Of a DNA stretch of 64,000 nt, positions 33,508-46,626 are shown piece by piece (position 1 is the first letter of the stretch; each line of letters starts with the position of its first letter). The notes under the pieces were generated by a model. That model was not told the origin of the DNA. It saw only the letters and a list, made by a program, of their open reading frames with translations, and did not search any database. Origin of the DNA: Dryocosmus kuriphilus (taxonomy: Eukaryota > Arthropoda > Insecta > Hymenoptera > Cynipidae); contig CM076193.1 in NCBI GenBank assembly GCA_038277395.1, positions 123,782,133 to 123,846,132 of the forward strand, given 5' to 3'. Position numbers and translations under genes: made by a program.

Positions 33508-35812
33508 TACGTTTTAAGAATATAAATTTTTTTTTAAACTTCGAAATTTTGCCCGAAAAAAAGACAAAAAAAATTTGAATCACATTTTTTGAAAAATACC
33601 CACCTTGTAATTTTGTTTGAATATGGACCGAATCCATTTCACATCAGGCAGGTCCTTCAAGTCGCAGACACTGTTGGTGACGAAATATGTTGTTTCTGAG
33701 AGTAAATTAAGTGATAGGTATTTTTCCGATTTGTAAAAAAAAATTTGGTACGAAGCTATAAGTATTTTAATTTTGAAGTAGATTTTTTCGAAAAAAACAC
33801 AATTTTTTTCTTTAAACCTGTATAACTTTTGAAATAATAGAGATATCTGGGGTTTTCTTCCAGATTCTGGTAAAAATCCGCGAAAAAAATTAAAATAGGT
33901 TCAAGATGTTTATTTTTTCAAAAATACATTTTCTCGACAATTCTTAAAGTAATTTGTACTTGCATGAAAACACTCTGTATGTTTTATGCGGGCTAAACAA
34001 TTTTTGTGTTCAGGAGAATTTTTTTTTTATAAAATCAAGTTTTCGCATTTTTCTCGAAAACAACAAAAGATACAGAAACATGTTAATATTAAAGTTTGCG
34101 CCGCTAGAAAAGTTCTGCAAAAAGCACCTCTTTGTCTTTTGTGATACCTTGCAGCGTTTACGAGAAAAATGTGAAAATTCAATATTCGGGGGATAAAAAT
34201 TCTCCTGGCCTCAAAAATGGTTTAGCCCGCGTTAAACTGATAGGATGCTTTCCTTATGTATGAAAAAGTGTTTATAAAAATTAAAAAATGATAATAAACA
34301 TGGAGTCTTCCAGAAAATCTTCTTTTCACGATTTCAAAATTCGTTGAAAAAATTAATAAGTTCACACATTTTTTATTTTTTTTTATAGATATTTAAAAAA
34401 TTTTTTTATTATTTTTACTCTGGCTAAACCATTTTTGAGCCCAGGGAAATTTTTTTACGAAAATTGAATTTTCACATTTTTCTCGTAAACGCTGCAAGAT
34501 ATCACAAAAGACAAAGTTATTTTTGCAGAACTTTTCTACTAACGCTAACTTTAATATTAAAATTTTTTTGTATCTTTTGTCGTTTTCGAGAAAAATGCAT
34601 AAATTCGATTTTATCAGAGAAAAAAGTCTCCTGGCCACAAAAATGATTTAGTTCACATAAAGCTTACAGAGTGTCTTCCTCATGTAAAGAAAAATTAATT
34701 TAAAAATCGATAAAAAATATAACTTTGGATTTTTTTGAGAAAATAAGCTTTTTGTATTTTTAGAAAAACCACCAAATATCTCTATTTTGTTAAAAGTTAT
34801 ACAGGTTTAAAGAAAAAATTGCGTTTTTTTTTAAAAACCCACTTCAAAATTCAAATACTCATAACTTTCTCTAAATTTTTTTTTTGCAAATCGCAAAAAT
34901 ACGTATCACCTAATTTCCTCTCAAAAACAACATATTTCGTCATCAACAGATTCTGCGACTTGAAGTGTAAAACTTGCCTTGATTTGAAATGGATTCGGTC
35001 TATGGGTAAAAAGATTTCTTTTAAAATCACCTTTCATGTAACCAAAAAAATTTGTGGAGATTCTTCTGGTTCCGAAGGTATCGTCTTTTTAGTCGGGTCG
35101 CGCATCGACCTCACGTGACTAAAAAAGTCACAAAAAATCAAGATGTTAAAAACTTAAATTTCGAAACGGGCGATCCAATATAGCGACAAAAATGATAAAT
35201 TTGGGTGGGATTTACATGAAAACTAGTATGTGGCGTTTCAATTTTTAATAAAAAATTTTTGAGATCGGATTCGTAATCAGAGTCATGGAAACCCCTTTAG
35301 TACCCAGTTTATTTCAAATCCAACGTAATCTTGAAAATTCCAAATTCCACCAAAAAGGGGCAAAGATTTCAAATTTCCGCGGGTTTGAAGTAAACATTTT
35401 TAATAGTCATGACTATGAATCCGATCTCAAAAATTTAAAATTCAAAATTCAATTGCCGAATACTATAGTTTTCATGTAAATACACCAAGATTGATCAGTT
35501 TGGTCGCTATATTGGGTAGCTGGCTTAAATTTTTCATTTTTGACATCGCATTCGGAATTAGAGGTATCAAAACCGAGTTTAGTTCAAATCCAACGAAACC
35601 TTGTTTTTTTGCCACTTTTTCTAGTCACGTGAAATCGGTGCGCGGACCGACTAAAATTTATTTTGTCACATGAAAGGTGATTTTAAAAAGATATCTTTTT
35701 ATTCACATACAAACAAAATTAAAAGTTGGGTATTTTTCAAAAAATGGAATCCAACATTTTTTTGACTTTTTATCCGGCAAAATTTCGAAACTTAAAAAAA
35801 GTTATATATTTA
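33508..35812. mobile_element. Nested foldback element with cloverleaf-like layout
   Basis: Outer arms: about 33508-33620 pairs with about 35700-35812 (TTCGAAATTTTGCC and GGCAAAATTTCGAA). Inside are two hairpins. The first pairs about 33625-34310 with 34320-35000 (GACCGAATCCATTTCA; CTTCAAGTCGCAGA; GACGAAATATGTTG). The second pairs about 35000-35310 with 35350-35700 (CACCTTTCATGT; CACGTGACTA; GAGATCGGATTC). No protein was recognised. Confidence 0.7.
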
Positions 35813-37260
35813 TAAAGTTAATAAATAATAATAACTTATAGAGACTATGTTTTTATAGGTTACTAACTCTATTAGATGTTTACAGATAATCGCAATTTTG
35901 AGAGAATTCACATTATTTTTTCTCAAATTGTTTGGTTGTAGAGAAAAAAGTTTGTGAAAAGATCGGGAATCCTGGAAAGTCAGAGAAAGTCAGGAAATTT
36001 TTTAATGGTCAGGGAAAGTCAGGGGAAAAAAATAAAGTGAAGGTAAAGTTTATAAGTCTCTCTATGACTGTTAATACTAAAATTGTTTTAAAAAATTTGT
36101 GAATAAACATTTTGCATTAATATTATTGATATCCAAAGAGTAAGCTTGTTCTTATACCTGAAAGAAGAATTTATAACGAGCAGGGAAAGTGAAAAATTGG
36201 TCAATGATGAAAAATCAGAAAAATGTCAGGGAATTTTGTAGCAGCCTTGGAAGATATTTTGTAGTGAATGTTCTTAGTCTCTATTCTAAAAATGTTACAA
36301 TTGTGAAAGTTTGAAAAATGATCTTATAATGTTAATTAAATATTTATTTATTGTATTATTATTTGAGAACGGATCATTTTTTATTTTATTATTTAACGCT
36401 AAGGATAAATAATAATTAGAGCTCTTTTTAATAGTTTTAGGGATGGAAATACCAAACCTGGGTTCAGGTTTAACGCATGACCAGTTTTGAAACGGAACCT
36501 GCAGCACGATAAGGCGGCGCGACTGACGTTATCGCCAGGAGGACTTTTGACTTACAAAGATGCACGTGCTGCGGAGGGGAATGAACTGGAATTGTACTGA
36601 GAGGCATTTGCAGACTAAAAGGCTTCTTGATTACAGCATGTAACATGCCTGCGTGTATGTTAGCGAGTAATGCTCAGGTATCCACATTATCTATATAATG
36701 AAGGAGTCTCTCTCTTTCTTTGCCCCTCTCTCCCCTCTCGTCATCTCTCTCTCCTACTCGCTTACGATCTTTTATTCATTTTCTGAGAGGCGCCAGTTTG
36801 CGTCATTCATGATTTAATGCTGATAGGATATTAAATGAAAAAAATGAGGAAAATTAATTTGCAAATTCTTGGCCCAAAATCCTACCTTCTCGGGAATATT
36901 GAAAAGGAGTCAAATTTGAAGTTTTATGTTTTTTTCTTTTATGGACCGTATAAACGATTATTATAAAATATTGTTAGAAACAGAGGCTTTCTGGGATTTA
37001 AATAATATAAATACCAAAAGGTTACAATTAAAATAGTTTCTTTTTATTTTATTGCATTGGCGATTTTCCAATAATTTAATTTTAGTTTCTGAGAATTCCA
37101 ATTCCAATCTTACAATTAGTTTTTTTTCAAAAGAAGTTGCTTATTTTGTATCAAACCAAATTGAAATTATTTCCAATACTTAAATATGGTAACCACTTCA
37201 AAATAAAATAAATCAATAATGTCGATTGACAAATAGCCAGACCACACTCCTTTCTTCTGT
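35813..37260. other. AT-rich stretch with one less AT-rich patch
   Basis: Nothing coding was recognised. About 36500-36800 is less AT-rich, with a short palindrome (CGATAAGGCG and CGTTATCG) and a CT-rich microsatellite near 36704-36765. Confidence 0.35.
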
Positions 37261-37261
37261 A

Positions 37262-38712
37262 TCGATAATATCCAAATAATTAAATTTTAGTTGGTCATTT
37301 CAGTCTTATAAAAAAAAAACACGTATTACTAATCTGTCGTAAACATTTTAATTCGATCGACGTTTCGGCTACCACTTTGAGCCATTCTCAAGATCTAAAT
37401 AAATAATTATATAAAAAATATTGCAAAAGTTTGAGAAACAAAGTCGAAACAACGAAATAAATAAACATACAAGATTGGTGAGAGTAAAAAAACTAAAGAA
37501 CACAAAACGCATTACCTGAAGTCAAGATTTGTCAGAAAAATATTAAAATCTGATGTGACGTCAAAATTATTCATAGTCGATAATCATAAAAACAATCCAG
37601 TTTTAAAAAACGGACTATCTTTAAATCTCTAAAAAAAAAAGGCAAGAATTTAAAGATAGAAATAATGTGTACTACATTTTTGCAGGCAGAGTTTTAGAAC
37701 GGTGACATGACTTACACTAAAAACAAAACAGCTGGTGTTTACAATCAACCAACCTACAAATCCAAAGTGCAGTTATAACGAAGGTGACATCAGAAACAAC
37801 CCAAATGAGGCAAGCGCGCCAAATGATGGATATATTTGAATAGTAGAACGGGTGTAAAATGATTTAAGAACATATGATCACGAATTATCTTGTTATACTT
37901 TGGTAAATTTTATTAATGTTTAATGTTTCAGTCTGTAAATTAATAGATTTATTCTGAAATTTGTTAATGGAAATCGACTCTAAAATATGTCTTTTAAATA
38001 GGGTTTTTTCCTTTGACAAATTTTGATATTTTTAAATTCAAAATCAAAATGATGGTTCAAATTCCAGGCATGTTGAGACAAACCTGTATTTAGATTGCCA
38101 ATCACACAATCTCTTTTGTGTTCAGCTATTCTATCTTTCAATCTCCTGCCGGTTTCACCAATATAGACCTTATTGCAGCCTCTACAAGCGATACAATAGA
38201 CGACACCCGACAAACATTCAATACTATCAAAGTCGTCCTTTTTATTAATTGTTTTTTTTAGTGTAAATCATGTCACCGTTCTAAAACTCTGCCTGAAAAA
38301 ATGTGGTAAACATTATTTCTAATTTTAAATTCTCGCCTTTTTTTAGAGATTTAAAGATAGTCACGTTTTTTAAAACTGGCTTGTTTTTATGATTATCGAC
38401 TATGAATAATTTTGACGTCAAATCAGATTTTAATGTCTTTCAGACAAATCTTGACTTCAGGTAATGCGTTTTGTGTTCTTTAGTTTTTTTTACTCTCACC
38501 AATCTTGTATGTTTATTTATTTCGTTGTTTCGACTTTGTTTCTAAAACTTTTGTAATATTTTTTATATAATTATTTACTTAGATCTTGAGAATGGCTCAA
38601 AGTGGTAGCCGAAACGTCGATCGAATTAAAATGTTTACGACAGATTAGTAATACGTGTTGTTTTTTTATAAGACTGAAATGACCAACTAAAATTTGATTA
38701 TTTGGATATTAT
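37262..38712 (-). mobile_element. Penelope-like element remnant with inverted arms
   Basis: Arms of about 450-475 bp face each other (about 37262-37740 and 38255-38712), carrying TAGCCGAAACGTCGATCGAA and its reverse complement near the outer ends, then CAAAATTATTCATAGTCGAT-like sequence. A GIY-YIG endonuclease fragment lies between them. The outer GCCGAAACGTC word is common near Penelope ends. No reverse transcriptase remains. Confidence 0.72.
37980..38213 (-). pseudogene. GIY-YIG endonuclease fragment
   Basis: A 77-residue frame reads GVVYCIACRGCNKVYIGETG, RRLKDRIAEHKRDC and LSQHAWNLNH. This contains the VYC/VYIG signature, the catalytic Arg and the family EHK motif of the Penelope endonuclease, with the CxxC typical of that group. 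It is only the C-terminal module of the usual reverse transcriptase-endonuclease protein and has no start context of its own. Confidence 0.8.
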
Positions 38713-41700
38713 CAAAATAAAATATTTTGAAAATTCGATTATTTATAATTATTTAGAGAACAAAATATTTAAAATAAAAATGGAAAACATTTTTTATTTT
38801 AATTCTCTACAATTTCTATGATTGCTGTTAATAAGTTTTAAAAACTAGTTTTCTAGATATAAGGATTCTTTGGATTATAACAATATTTTATATTTAATGT
38901 TTCCAAATTGAGGAATAAAAACAGTAATCAGTAAATAATAATTATTATTCTGACATATTGTAGTTAACATTTAAATATTTGGCCGTTTTTGTGTTATATT
39001 TATTATTTTAAAAATAAAAAATTAATAATGCTTATCATGTTTCATATCTGGAACGCAATTTTGAAATAATTTACATTTGGTTTGAAGGAAAGGAAAAAGG
39101 ACATTGTAAATTAAAAGGATTTATTTTAATTTGCTTAATGTTAATCCATGATACTGTTTATTTTCTATATAGTTATTGTTTTTATATGCATAAAAAATTT
39201 AAATCCTTTAATAAGTTAATGCTGTTCAAGATTTTAAACAATACATTTTTTGTTGTTTGAATGCGTATCTAATCCATTTTGGTACTTCATGAATATTTCG
39301 CGATTAAATTCAGAATAAATCGCTTTAGTGTTTTGTGCAAAAACTAAAATTTATCTTTTATATATAGGTATGTATTGAATTTAAAAAAGATTCTCTAATT
39401 CTATTCTTTATCTTTGAAATTGATCTTCGAGCCTATTGATTTCCTATTAGCATCTATCTTCTTATCTAGATTTCCTTTCTCTATAAAATATTATGGAGAC
39501 CATAAAGATTCCTCTTCTGAGGTTTGTCACGCTCGCTCGCACTACGAAAGTGAATGTGAATGAGACGTCCACCTTACGGTTTTCTTGAGACTCAAGCAGA
39601 GACTTTTCACTGAGTCAAGTTTACTTAAAGTTTGAATTCTGGTCTTTTTTTAAATTCTGGTTCTTCCAGTTACCCTCCACTTTCAAGTTGTCATTTCTAA
39701 TTCATCTTCCATATTTAAATTCTGTCTCTTCTGTTTTAAATTCTCGATCTTCTTTGATATTTAAATAGTGACTTTTTTATTCCAGATAGTTTTCGTTTTT
39801 ATATTTCTAGATAATCCAGAGAAATGGTCTTTTTAATTTTGATGATGACTTGAGTCATTTAAAGCTTCATAGTTGAAAATATATATTCTAATTTAAAAGC
39901 ATTCCGAGCCTAAAGTTTTAAATTTGAGTAAGTCTATATAAAAAATTTTTTTTATACATTTCTTCATTTTCAGTATGAAAGCATTCACGTTTGAAGTGAT
40001 CTACCTTCCCTGGAAATTGCAATAATTTTAAATTATACAAAATTGTAAACTTTAGTACTTTAATTTCATCTTTAGAAACATTCAAATTCAATATTTAATC
40101 TTTTCATCTCAAAGATTAATTGAATCGCGAATTGCTAAAAGGGCATCAGTCCAGCGGAGTTAATTTTTGAGAAATTGAAAAACGCTATTTTACTGAGCAG
40201 CAATCATAGATCTATCGGCTTTAAATGTCCTATTTTTTATTTTTCTTAATCTGAAATACTCATTAAGGAAATATGAATCACAAATCATTTTTGAACGCAC
40301 AATCAAATTTTGAAAATCTCGTACTGATGCCTTTTTAACAATGCGCAACTTTCAGGAAGCATAAAAACGACTGTGAAATGAATTAAATGTCAGTTTTGTT
40401 AAAACTATTATTAAATTCAAAAATGAGTATTTTAAACATAAAAAGCTTGAAATGGACATGTTCCCAGATAAAATGAAACATTTAAAGACTTTAACAATAA
40501 TTTGAAAAGTAAAATACATATGCGAGGATGCTGGATCTATTGAGAAAAGGCAGCAATAGATTTCTTAGAAACAATTAGTTTGAGTCAAAATTATTGATCT
40601 AATAACAGTTGTTTGACATTTTGTATATTTCTTTAATCTTGATAAACAATGTATAATTGAAAGTGTTGCGGCCTTTGTTGGGGGTTTTTGTTGTTTATTT
40701 TTTAAAAAATTCATTGTCAATATGTTTCGATTCAAATTTGAATCATATTCATGACATTTTTATAACATTTTAAAAGCAGTAGTATAATAATCAAAATCAA
40801 TGGAACATTCCATATAGTTTGTAGAGAACAGGCTTTATTCTGTAAAACCTAACGTTAGTGTTCATTCTGTTAAAGAGAAAGGTATTTAAGTTAAATAATA
40901 AAGAAAATTTTGTTAGAGCCATGAGGCTTGTCCGATAAAAACGTCATGACGCTTGATAAACAATCGTAATTTATATCCAATCCTAATAAACTATAGCCAA
41001 TTTTGTTCAGTGGAATATTCTCTACAATTCCTTTAATCATATTTTCATAAAAAAATGTTTAAAGGATTTGGTAAATAAATTAACATGCTTCAATTTTGGA
41101 TTTTGTTCTTGCTATAGAGTTCGCATGATGCCGCGTTTTGTTAAAAGGGCATCAGTCATATACTAAAAACCTTTTAAAAACTCATAAGGAATGCTCTGAT
41201 TGGAGTTTGATAAACGCGAAATGATTGCCCGATCCCTCAAATATTAGAAGCCAGCAAAACATGAAAATCGACAAAATTATGACTGATGACAAAATGGACA
41301 ACTTGCAATTTTTACTCTACATGGAATCCCAATTTTATTTCTGAAGACAAAAAACAAAAAATAGAAATACTTCTGCTTTCTGGAATAACAATACTTTATA
41401 AAAGATTGAAGAGCATTTTAATTTTGAAACAGCCTATCCTTATATAAATTGAAATTCTTGCAACGTTTGGGTTGTATATATGTATCGTACGCGAATAGCA
41501 GCACGCATAATTTCTACGTGCGACGAACTCCGGATGTCGTTTTCTTCGATAGGTAGGTGTAGCAGGCAACCGATTTTTTTTTTTTCATTGAGTCAAGCAC
41601 GCGATCGGAGAGAATTCAGAATATCGTCAGTCGCCAGTCTCATGACCTTCTTTGAAAGCACGTGGTGCATACATAGTTATATAGTTATATGATCATATAG

Positions 41701-42150
41701 TTGGTTTTAGTAGTTATAAATCCGCCAACCAAAGCGCGCCCCGTAACGAGATCCACAAAACGAGCGGTTCTCGCCAATTTTGCGTGAATCGTCAAGTAGC
41801 GATGCTCTGTTTCCAGAGCACGTTTCAAACACCATGAATATTCGCGACCCCTTTTTTTCAAAGGAACAGAGTCGTTTAAAATCGTGAGAATAAGCTGAGA
41901 AATGCTGTTAAACTGCTTTTTTAATTTATTGTTCTTGCGAGATGAAATTTTTTAAAAATATTATGTTTATTTCCTTTGCCATGTTTTTTTTGTAAATCTT
42001 CATTCTTATGTAAATTTCTGTAGCCTGTTTGGTTTGATAAATCTTGTTGATTCAGATATACAAAAACTGACCAGCTTGACGGAATGCATTCCGGTTTTAA
42101 GATTGTCACTAAGGGGTCCAATTTTTCTAGTATCTCTATAAGTGCCGCTG
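38713..42150. other. Intergenic region, mostly AT-rich
   Basis: No gene was recognised. About 41465-41880 has clearly higher GC and CpG-rich words (CGTACGCG, GCGCGCCCCG), compatible with a promoter or unrecognised first exon, but no frame is convincing. Confidence 0.35.
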
Positions 42151-43643
42151 AATTTCAGAGTTTTTTTTGGTTTGATAGTCACCACTACGTAGCGCGTCCT
42201 CAGGTTGCGGATAGAGGAACGGTCCCTGAGGTTAACTGCGAATACAAGAATAAGCAGTCGCGGACAGCCGATAGGAACCAGTCGTGGGTGTGGTGAGCCC
42301 ACACTGGTAGAAAATACGTACACGACAGACATGGTTTGGGAGGACTCACCCTTTCGCGTTCATACGCAATAGATGGGTTCTATCAAGCCGAGGCGCTGCC
42401 CCATTCGACAATGCAGCGATGATACTGCCCGCAAGGGATGTGTGAATGATTCGCCTGTATGGTCAACGTGGTATTGATGCCAGTGTGGCACACTGCCTTG
42501 CAGGGGGACGTTAGGATACGAGGCAGAAACCGTAATGTGTCTGACGACAAGTTGACACGGTCCTTATCAAATTCGGAAAGCTCCCATACTTAGACCTAGG
42601 GAGGTATGCGGGTTGTCACTCCTGGGACGGACTCACCTGCGATCGGAAGAGGATCTCTAACGTGCGGATTTTCTTAACACTATCATGGCTAACTTCCAAA
42701 AACAAACAACTAAAATAAAATATATAAAGGTGGGAACTCTGAATGCTCGTACAGTCTAAATACTGTCGGATTTAACGAACTCATTGAGATAGCGAGGAGA
42801 TAGGATATTGGCAATAATTATTTCTCAGGACAACTACACTTTTCACTATGGGGGAGCTAAAGGGCGCACACTGTAGACCGGTTTTCTTATTAATAAACTA
42901 ATTTCGCAAGCGGTTTTCGATATGCAATTCATTAACGACCGGTGATCGTATATTGTCCTAAAGGGTAATTTCTGCAAATAGGTGCTAATCGATGCGCACT
43001 GCCCTACCGAGGACAAAGACGAAGATACTAAAGATCGTTTTTATGAAACAATCGAACAAGTTTTTTACAAGTTTTCGACGTTTGACGTAAAAATAGTATT
43101 GGGAGATTTCAACGCGAAAATTGGAAAAGAACCGATGTATAGGCCTACAATAGGGTCAGAAATCTTGCAGGACGTCAGTAATGATAATGGGACTAGAGTA
43201 ATAAACTTTGGAGTTTCAAAGAACCTCGTTGTCAAAAGCACATATTTCAAGCATGAAAATATACATAAGGCCACCTGGACATCACGAGATAGTATCACTC
43301 ATAATCAGATTGATCACGTTTTAACTGACAGAAGACGTCATACAAACATTCTCGATATAAGATCGTATAGGGGAGCGAATTTAAATTCAGATCACTTTCT
43401 CGTGATAGTGAAACTAAAGTCTAGACTAGCGTTAAATAAGAAAACTAGCCCTCCAGACCCAGCAGTACGTTTCAATATAGATAAGTTTAAAACATCAACA
43501 GAAACATTAAATTATCAAGATAGAGATTTCTAATAGTTTCGACGCTCTTCAAGAACAGAGAGACGATAACGATAATTATGAGGAGGACCCAGAAACCCTG
43601 TGGGGCAATATGAAAAAGGCAATAAAGACAGCCGCGAAACTTA

Positions 43644-44808
43644 CAGTCTGTTCAACAAGAAAGAATACGCATTTTCTCGAAAAGTTTTAAAGATTTTTGT
43701 TCGTTTCTTTTTGGCCTGACTTTACGTTTCAAGGGCAAGAGCGGAACCGCCGATTTGGTTCAGTCTCATTCGAAGTGTCGGATAGTGAACAAGTTTGCGC
43801 AATGAGTGCAGTATACGCTAAACGGTTCGAAGCTGTGTTTTTGTGCAGCAATGCACACGGACCAAAACTTTCATACTCAGCTGCTGCTAAAGTGCTTAAA
43901 AAGTCTAAGCACTTCGTGCAAAAGTGGGTGGAGCGGCATAGGGACACAAAAGCTGTTGGCGATCTTCCAGGAAAAGGAGAAACGTGAGCAACGTCCAGCA
44001 ATAAGGATAAGGGGATCATCGCACTATTCAAGCGCAACCCCACTCTACGGCTGCGCGAAGCCAAGGCTAAGCTAGCGGAGAAGGGATTAGACGTTAGTAT
44101 AAACACCATAAGACGCAGATTAGCTGAGGCAAACATGCAGTACCGTAGCACGAGGCAGAAACCCCTGCTCTCAGAAGTGCACATGCAAAAACGGCTGTCA
44201 TGGGCTATGGAAAATAATGATCGCGATTGGTCAAATGTGATTTTTTCCGACGAAGCATCCTTTTGGGCATGGGTTCCAATAAAACGTGCCTGGTCAGGCA
44301 AAGGTGAGCGGTTCCTCCAGCGAACTGTTAAACACCCAGTAAAGATCCATGTTTTGGGGATGCTTCTCACAGCGCGGTTTTGGCTGTTTAGAGCTGTTCA
44401 CTGAGAACCTGAACGCGGAAACAATGGTCAAAATCTACAAGCATGGTCTTCTGAGGTCTGCAAAAAAGATGTTTAGAGCCAATAATGAGGTTTGGATCCT
44501 TCAAGAGGACAACGATCCCAAACATTGCAGTCGCCTATGCAAGAACTGGAAAGCTGAGAATGGCGTCGTCACCTTGGCCTGGCCTTCACAATCTCCTGAT
44601 GCCAATCCGATTGAAAATGTGTGGAGTGTCGTTAAGAGAAAACTTGCAGGAAGGCGTGTATTCACCCTCAAGCAGCTCTCTCGACGAATTAGAGAGGTGT
44701 GGCGCTCTCTATCTTTAGAATATGCTGAAAAATTAGTCGAGAGCATGCCCAGAAGATGCCAGGCCATTATCGAGAATAATGGCGTATTCTTTCTTGTGGT
44801 ACAGACTG
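43644..44808 (+). mobile_element. Tc1-like transposon inserted in the LINE
   Basis: TA flanks both ends (43642-43643 and 44809-44810). Inverted termini of about 40 bp start CAGTCTGT and include CAAGAAAGAATACGC; the right end reads GCGTATTCTTTCTTGTGG then CAGACTG. Length 1165 bp. Removing the element and one TA restores the LINE frame (AAKLTIGLKKITKSKPWF). Confidence 0.9.
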
Positions 44809-44815
44809 TACTATA
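43802..44815 (+). pseudogene. Tc1 transposase pseudogene
   Basis: The frame begins MSAVYAKRFEAVFLCSNAHG with a helix-turn-helix (YSAAAKVLKKSKHFVQKWV). TGA interrupts it at about 43986. It continues RLREAKAKLAEKGLDVSINT, then VIFSDEASFWAW (first Asp), then changes frame at CATGTTTTGGGG near 44350, where WGCF is expected (an extra T), then VWILQEDNDPKHCSR (second Asp) and WPSQSPDANPIENVW (Glu). The catalytic triad is preserved, but one stop and one frameshift make it inactive as it stands. The spacing fits the DD34E group. Confidence 0.85.
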
Positions 44816-46626
44816 GGTTTAAAGAAAATAACCAAGAGCAAACCGTGGTTTGACGAAGAGTGCAAACTATGGTTTGAAAAACGAAGAGAGGCCAAACTAA
44901 TTATTTTACAAAATAAGTGCAATCAAACACATAAGAAGTACCTCGAGATTAGTAAAAGTACAAATAGGTTTTACAGATCCAAGAAAAGGGAGTGGACTAC
45001 CAATAGACACGCATAATAAGCAAAATAACCCGAGTGAGTTGTACAGGGGAATCAATTTTATAAGAAAAGGCTTTCAAAGTAGAACGGAAGTAATGAGGGA
45101 CGAAAATGTCAATCTAGTAGTCGATGCGACAGAGAGACTAAATTTATGGAAAAATTATTTCGATAAGCTACTGAACGTACGCGAAGCCCCTATTGAAGAT
45201 AATCTCGGTGAAATCCACACTGCTGATCTACTAATTGATGAGCCTACTGATAAATAAATAGAAATGGCCATAAAGAAGTTGAAAAATAACAAAGCCGCGG
45301 GCATTGACGACCTACCGTCAGAACTGATAAAAAATGGGGACCCTTGCCTCATAAGGCAAATTTGTAAATTAATACGCGCAATCTGGAAAACAGAACGCAT
45401 ACCCGAGGAATGGAATACCTATATTATAATACCCATTTTTTAAAAAGGCGATAAAACGAACTGTAACAATTATCGGGAAATTTCACTTGTAACTTCGTGC
45501 TATAAGATCCTGTCCAATGTAATGTTAAGTAGAATAACCCCTTTTGTTGAGGAAATCATTGGGGATCACCATTGTGGATTCCACCGAAACCCGTCTATAA
45601 GCAATCAAAACAATTAGAAAACTGTTAGAAAAGAAATGGCAATTTAATGAAGCAATACATCAGCTATTTATCGACTTCAAAAAAGCTTATGACTCTATTG
45701 TACGCGCACGAATGTACTGGATTCTGGAGTTCTTGGGTGTACCAAGGAAATTGGTTAGACTTATCGAAGTTTTCTTAAGCGGCATTAGGAGTAGAATACG
45801 CGTAAACGGAAGTTTATCTGAAGAGTTTTTGATCCGCGACGGCCTGAAACAGAACGATGCGCTTTCGTGCATCCTTTTCAACTTACTTTTAGAATACGTG
45901 ATTAGACAAATGCAAACGAATCCGCCCGGTGCTACCCTGAATGGGATAATACAAATTCTGGGATATGCGGATGATCTCGACTTACTTGAGGATGATAAAG
46001 AAACGGTAGATAAAAATACAGAAATCTTGATCACAAAAGCCAAGGAAATAGGTTTAGAAGTTAGCGAATCGAAGGTAAAATATTTGACCGACGACAGATC
46101 AGAACAAAGTAATGAAGAGGGGGATCTAATGGCCGGAAATATGAAATTTGAAAGAGTTAATGAGTTTAAATACCTCGGGACTATTATAACTAGCGACAAT
46201 AACATTAAAACGGAAATCAACAGGCGGTTGCATGCAGGCAATGGGTGCTACTATGCAAAAAATACATTACTAAAACCGCGAATGTTATCTAGAAATATGA
46301 AAGTAAGGATTTACAAAACGATAATAATGCCGGTCGTCATGTTCGGGTGCGAAACGTGGAAAATATTAATAGAGAAATGAAAGCGCGTAAATTAAGCTGG
46401 GCGAGACATGTATAGCAAAAATGGGCAACGAAAGAACAGTGGCGCAAGTTTCAAGAGGGAAACCGATTAGTAAGAGACCTCTAGGCAGACCGAGAACCAG
46501 ATGGGAGAAAAACATAAGGGACGATCTAAAAGAGGTAGGACATATTATTATTTAAACTGGATGGAGGGTTGTAGATGAGGCAATGAACTTCCGAATTTAA
46601 ACTGCTGAACTATAATAATAATAATA

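Larger units (their letters stand above)
42720..46560 (+). pseudogene. LINE endonuclease-reverse transcriptase pseudogene
   Basis: The start reads YIKVGTLNARTV then stops. The endonuclease core (42982-43533) has IVLGDFNAKIG, HKATWTSRDSITHNQIDHVL and LNSDHFLVIV, the expected catalytic Asp/Asn/His pattern. After the Tc1 insertion it continues SKPWFDEECKLW. The palm has AIKKLKNNKAAGIDDLPSEL, GLKQNDALSCILFN and the catalytic box LGYADDLDLL (45712-46380). The C-terminal part has GRPRTRWEKNIRDDL. Stops at 42759, 45015 and 45256, among others, and frame changes near 45600 show it is inactive. Confidence 0.83.
42160..46611 (+). mobile_element. RTE-type LINE, degenerate, split by a Tc1 insertion
   Basis: A GC-richer 5' leader (about 42160-42680) is followed by endonuclease and reverse transcriptase sequence and a (TAA)n tail near 46611-46626. 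A Tc1 element interrupts it at 43644-44808. The order and motifs are those of RTE elements often annotated as craniofacial development protein 2-like. Confidence 0.83.

Noticed and set aside
36660..36770. Possible Helitron end (TCTATATAATGAAGGAG followed by a CT-rich tract)
   Set aside because: No CTRR hairpin end, no helicase and no second copy were seen, so the resemblance is too weak.
43729..44370. 213-codon minus-strand frame over the Tc1 element
   Set aside because: The plus strand encodes clear Tc1 transposase motifs here; the antisense frame has no recognisable domain.
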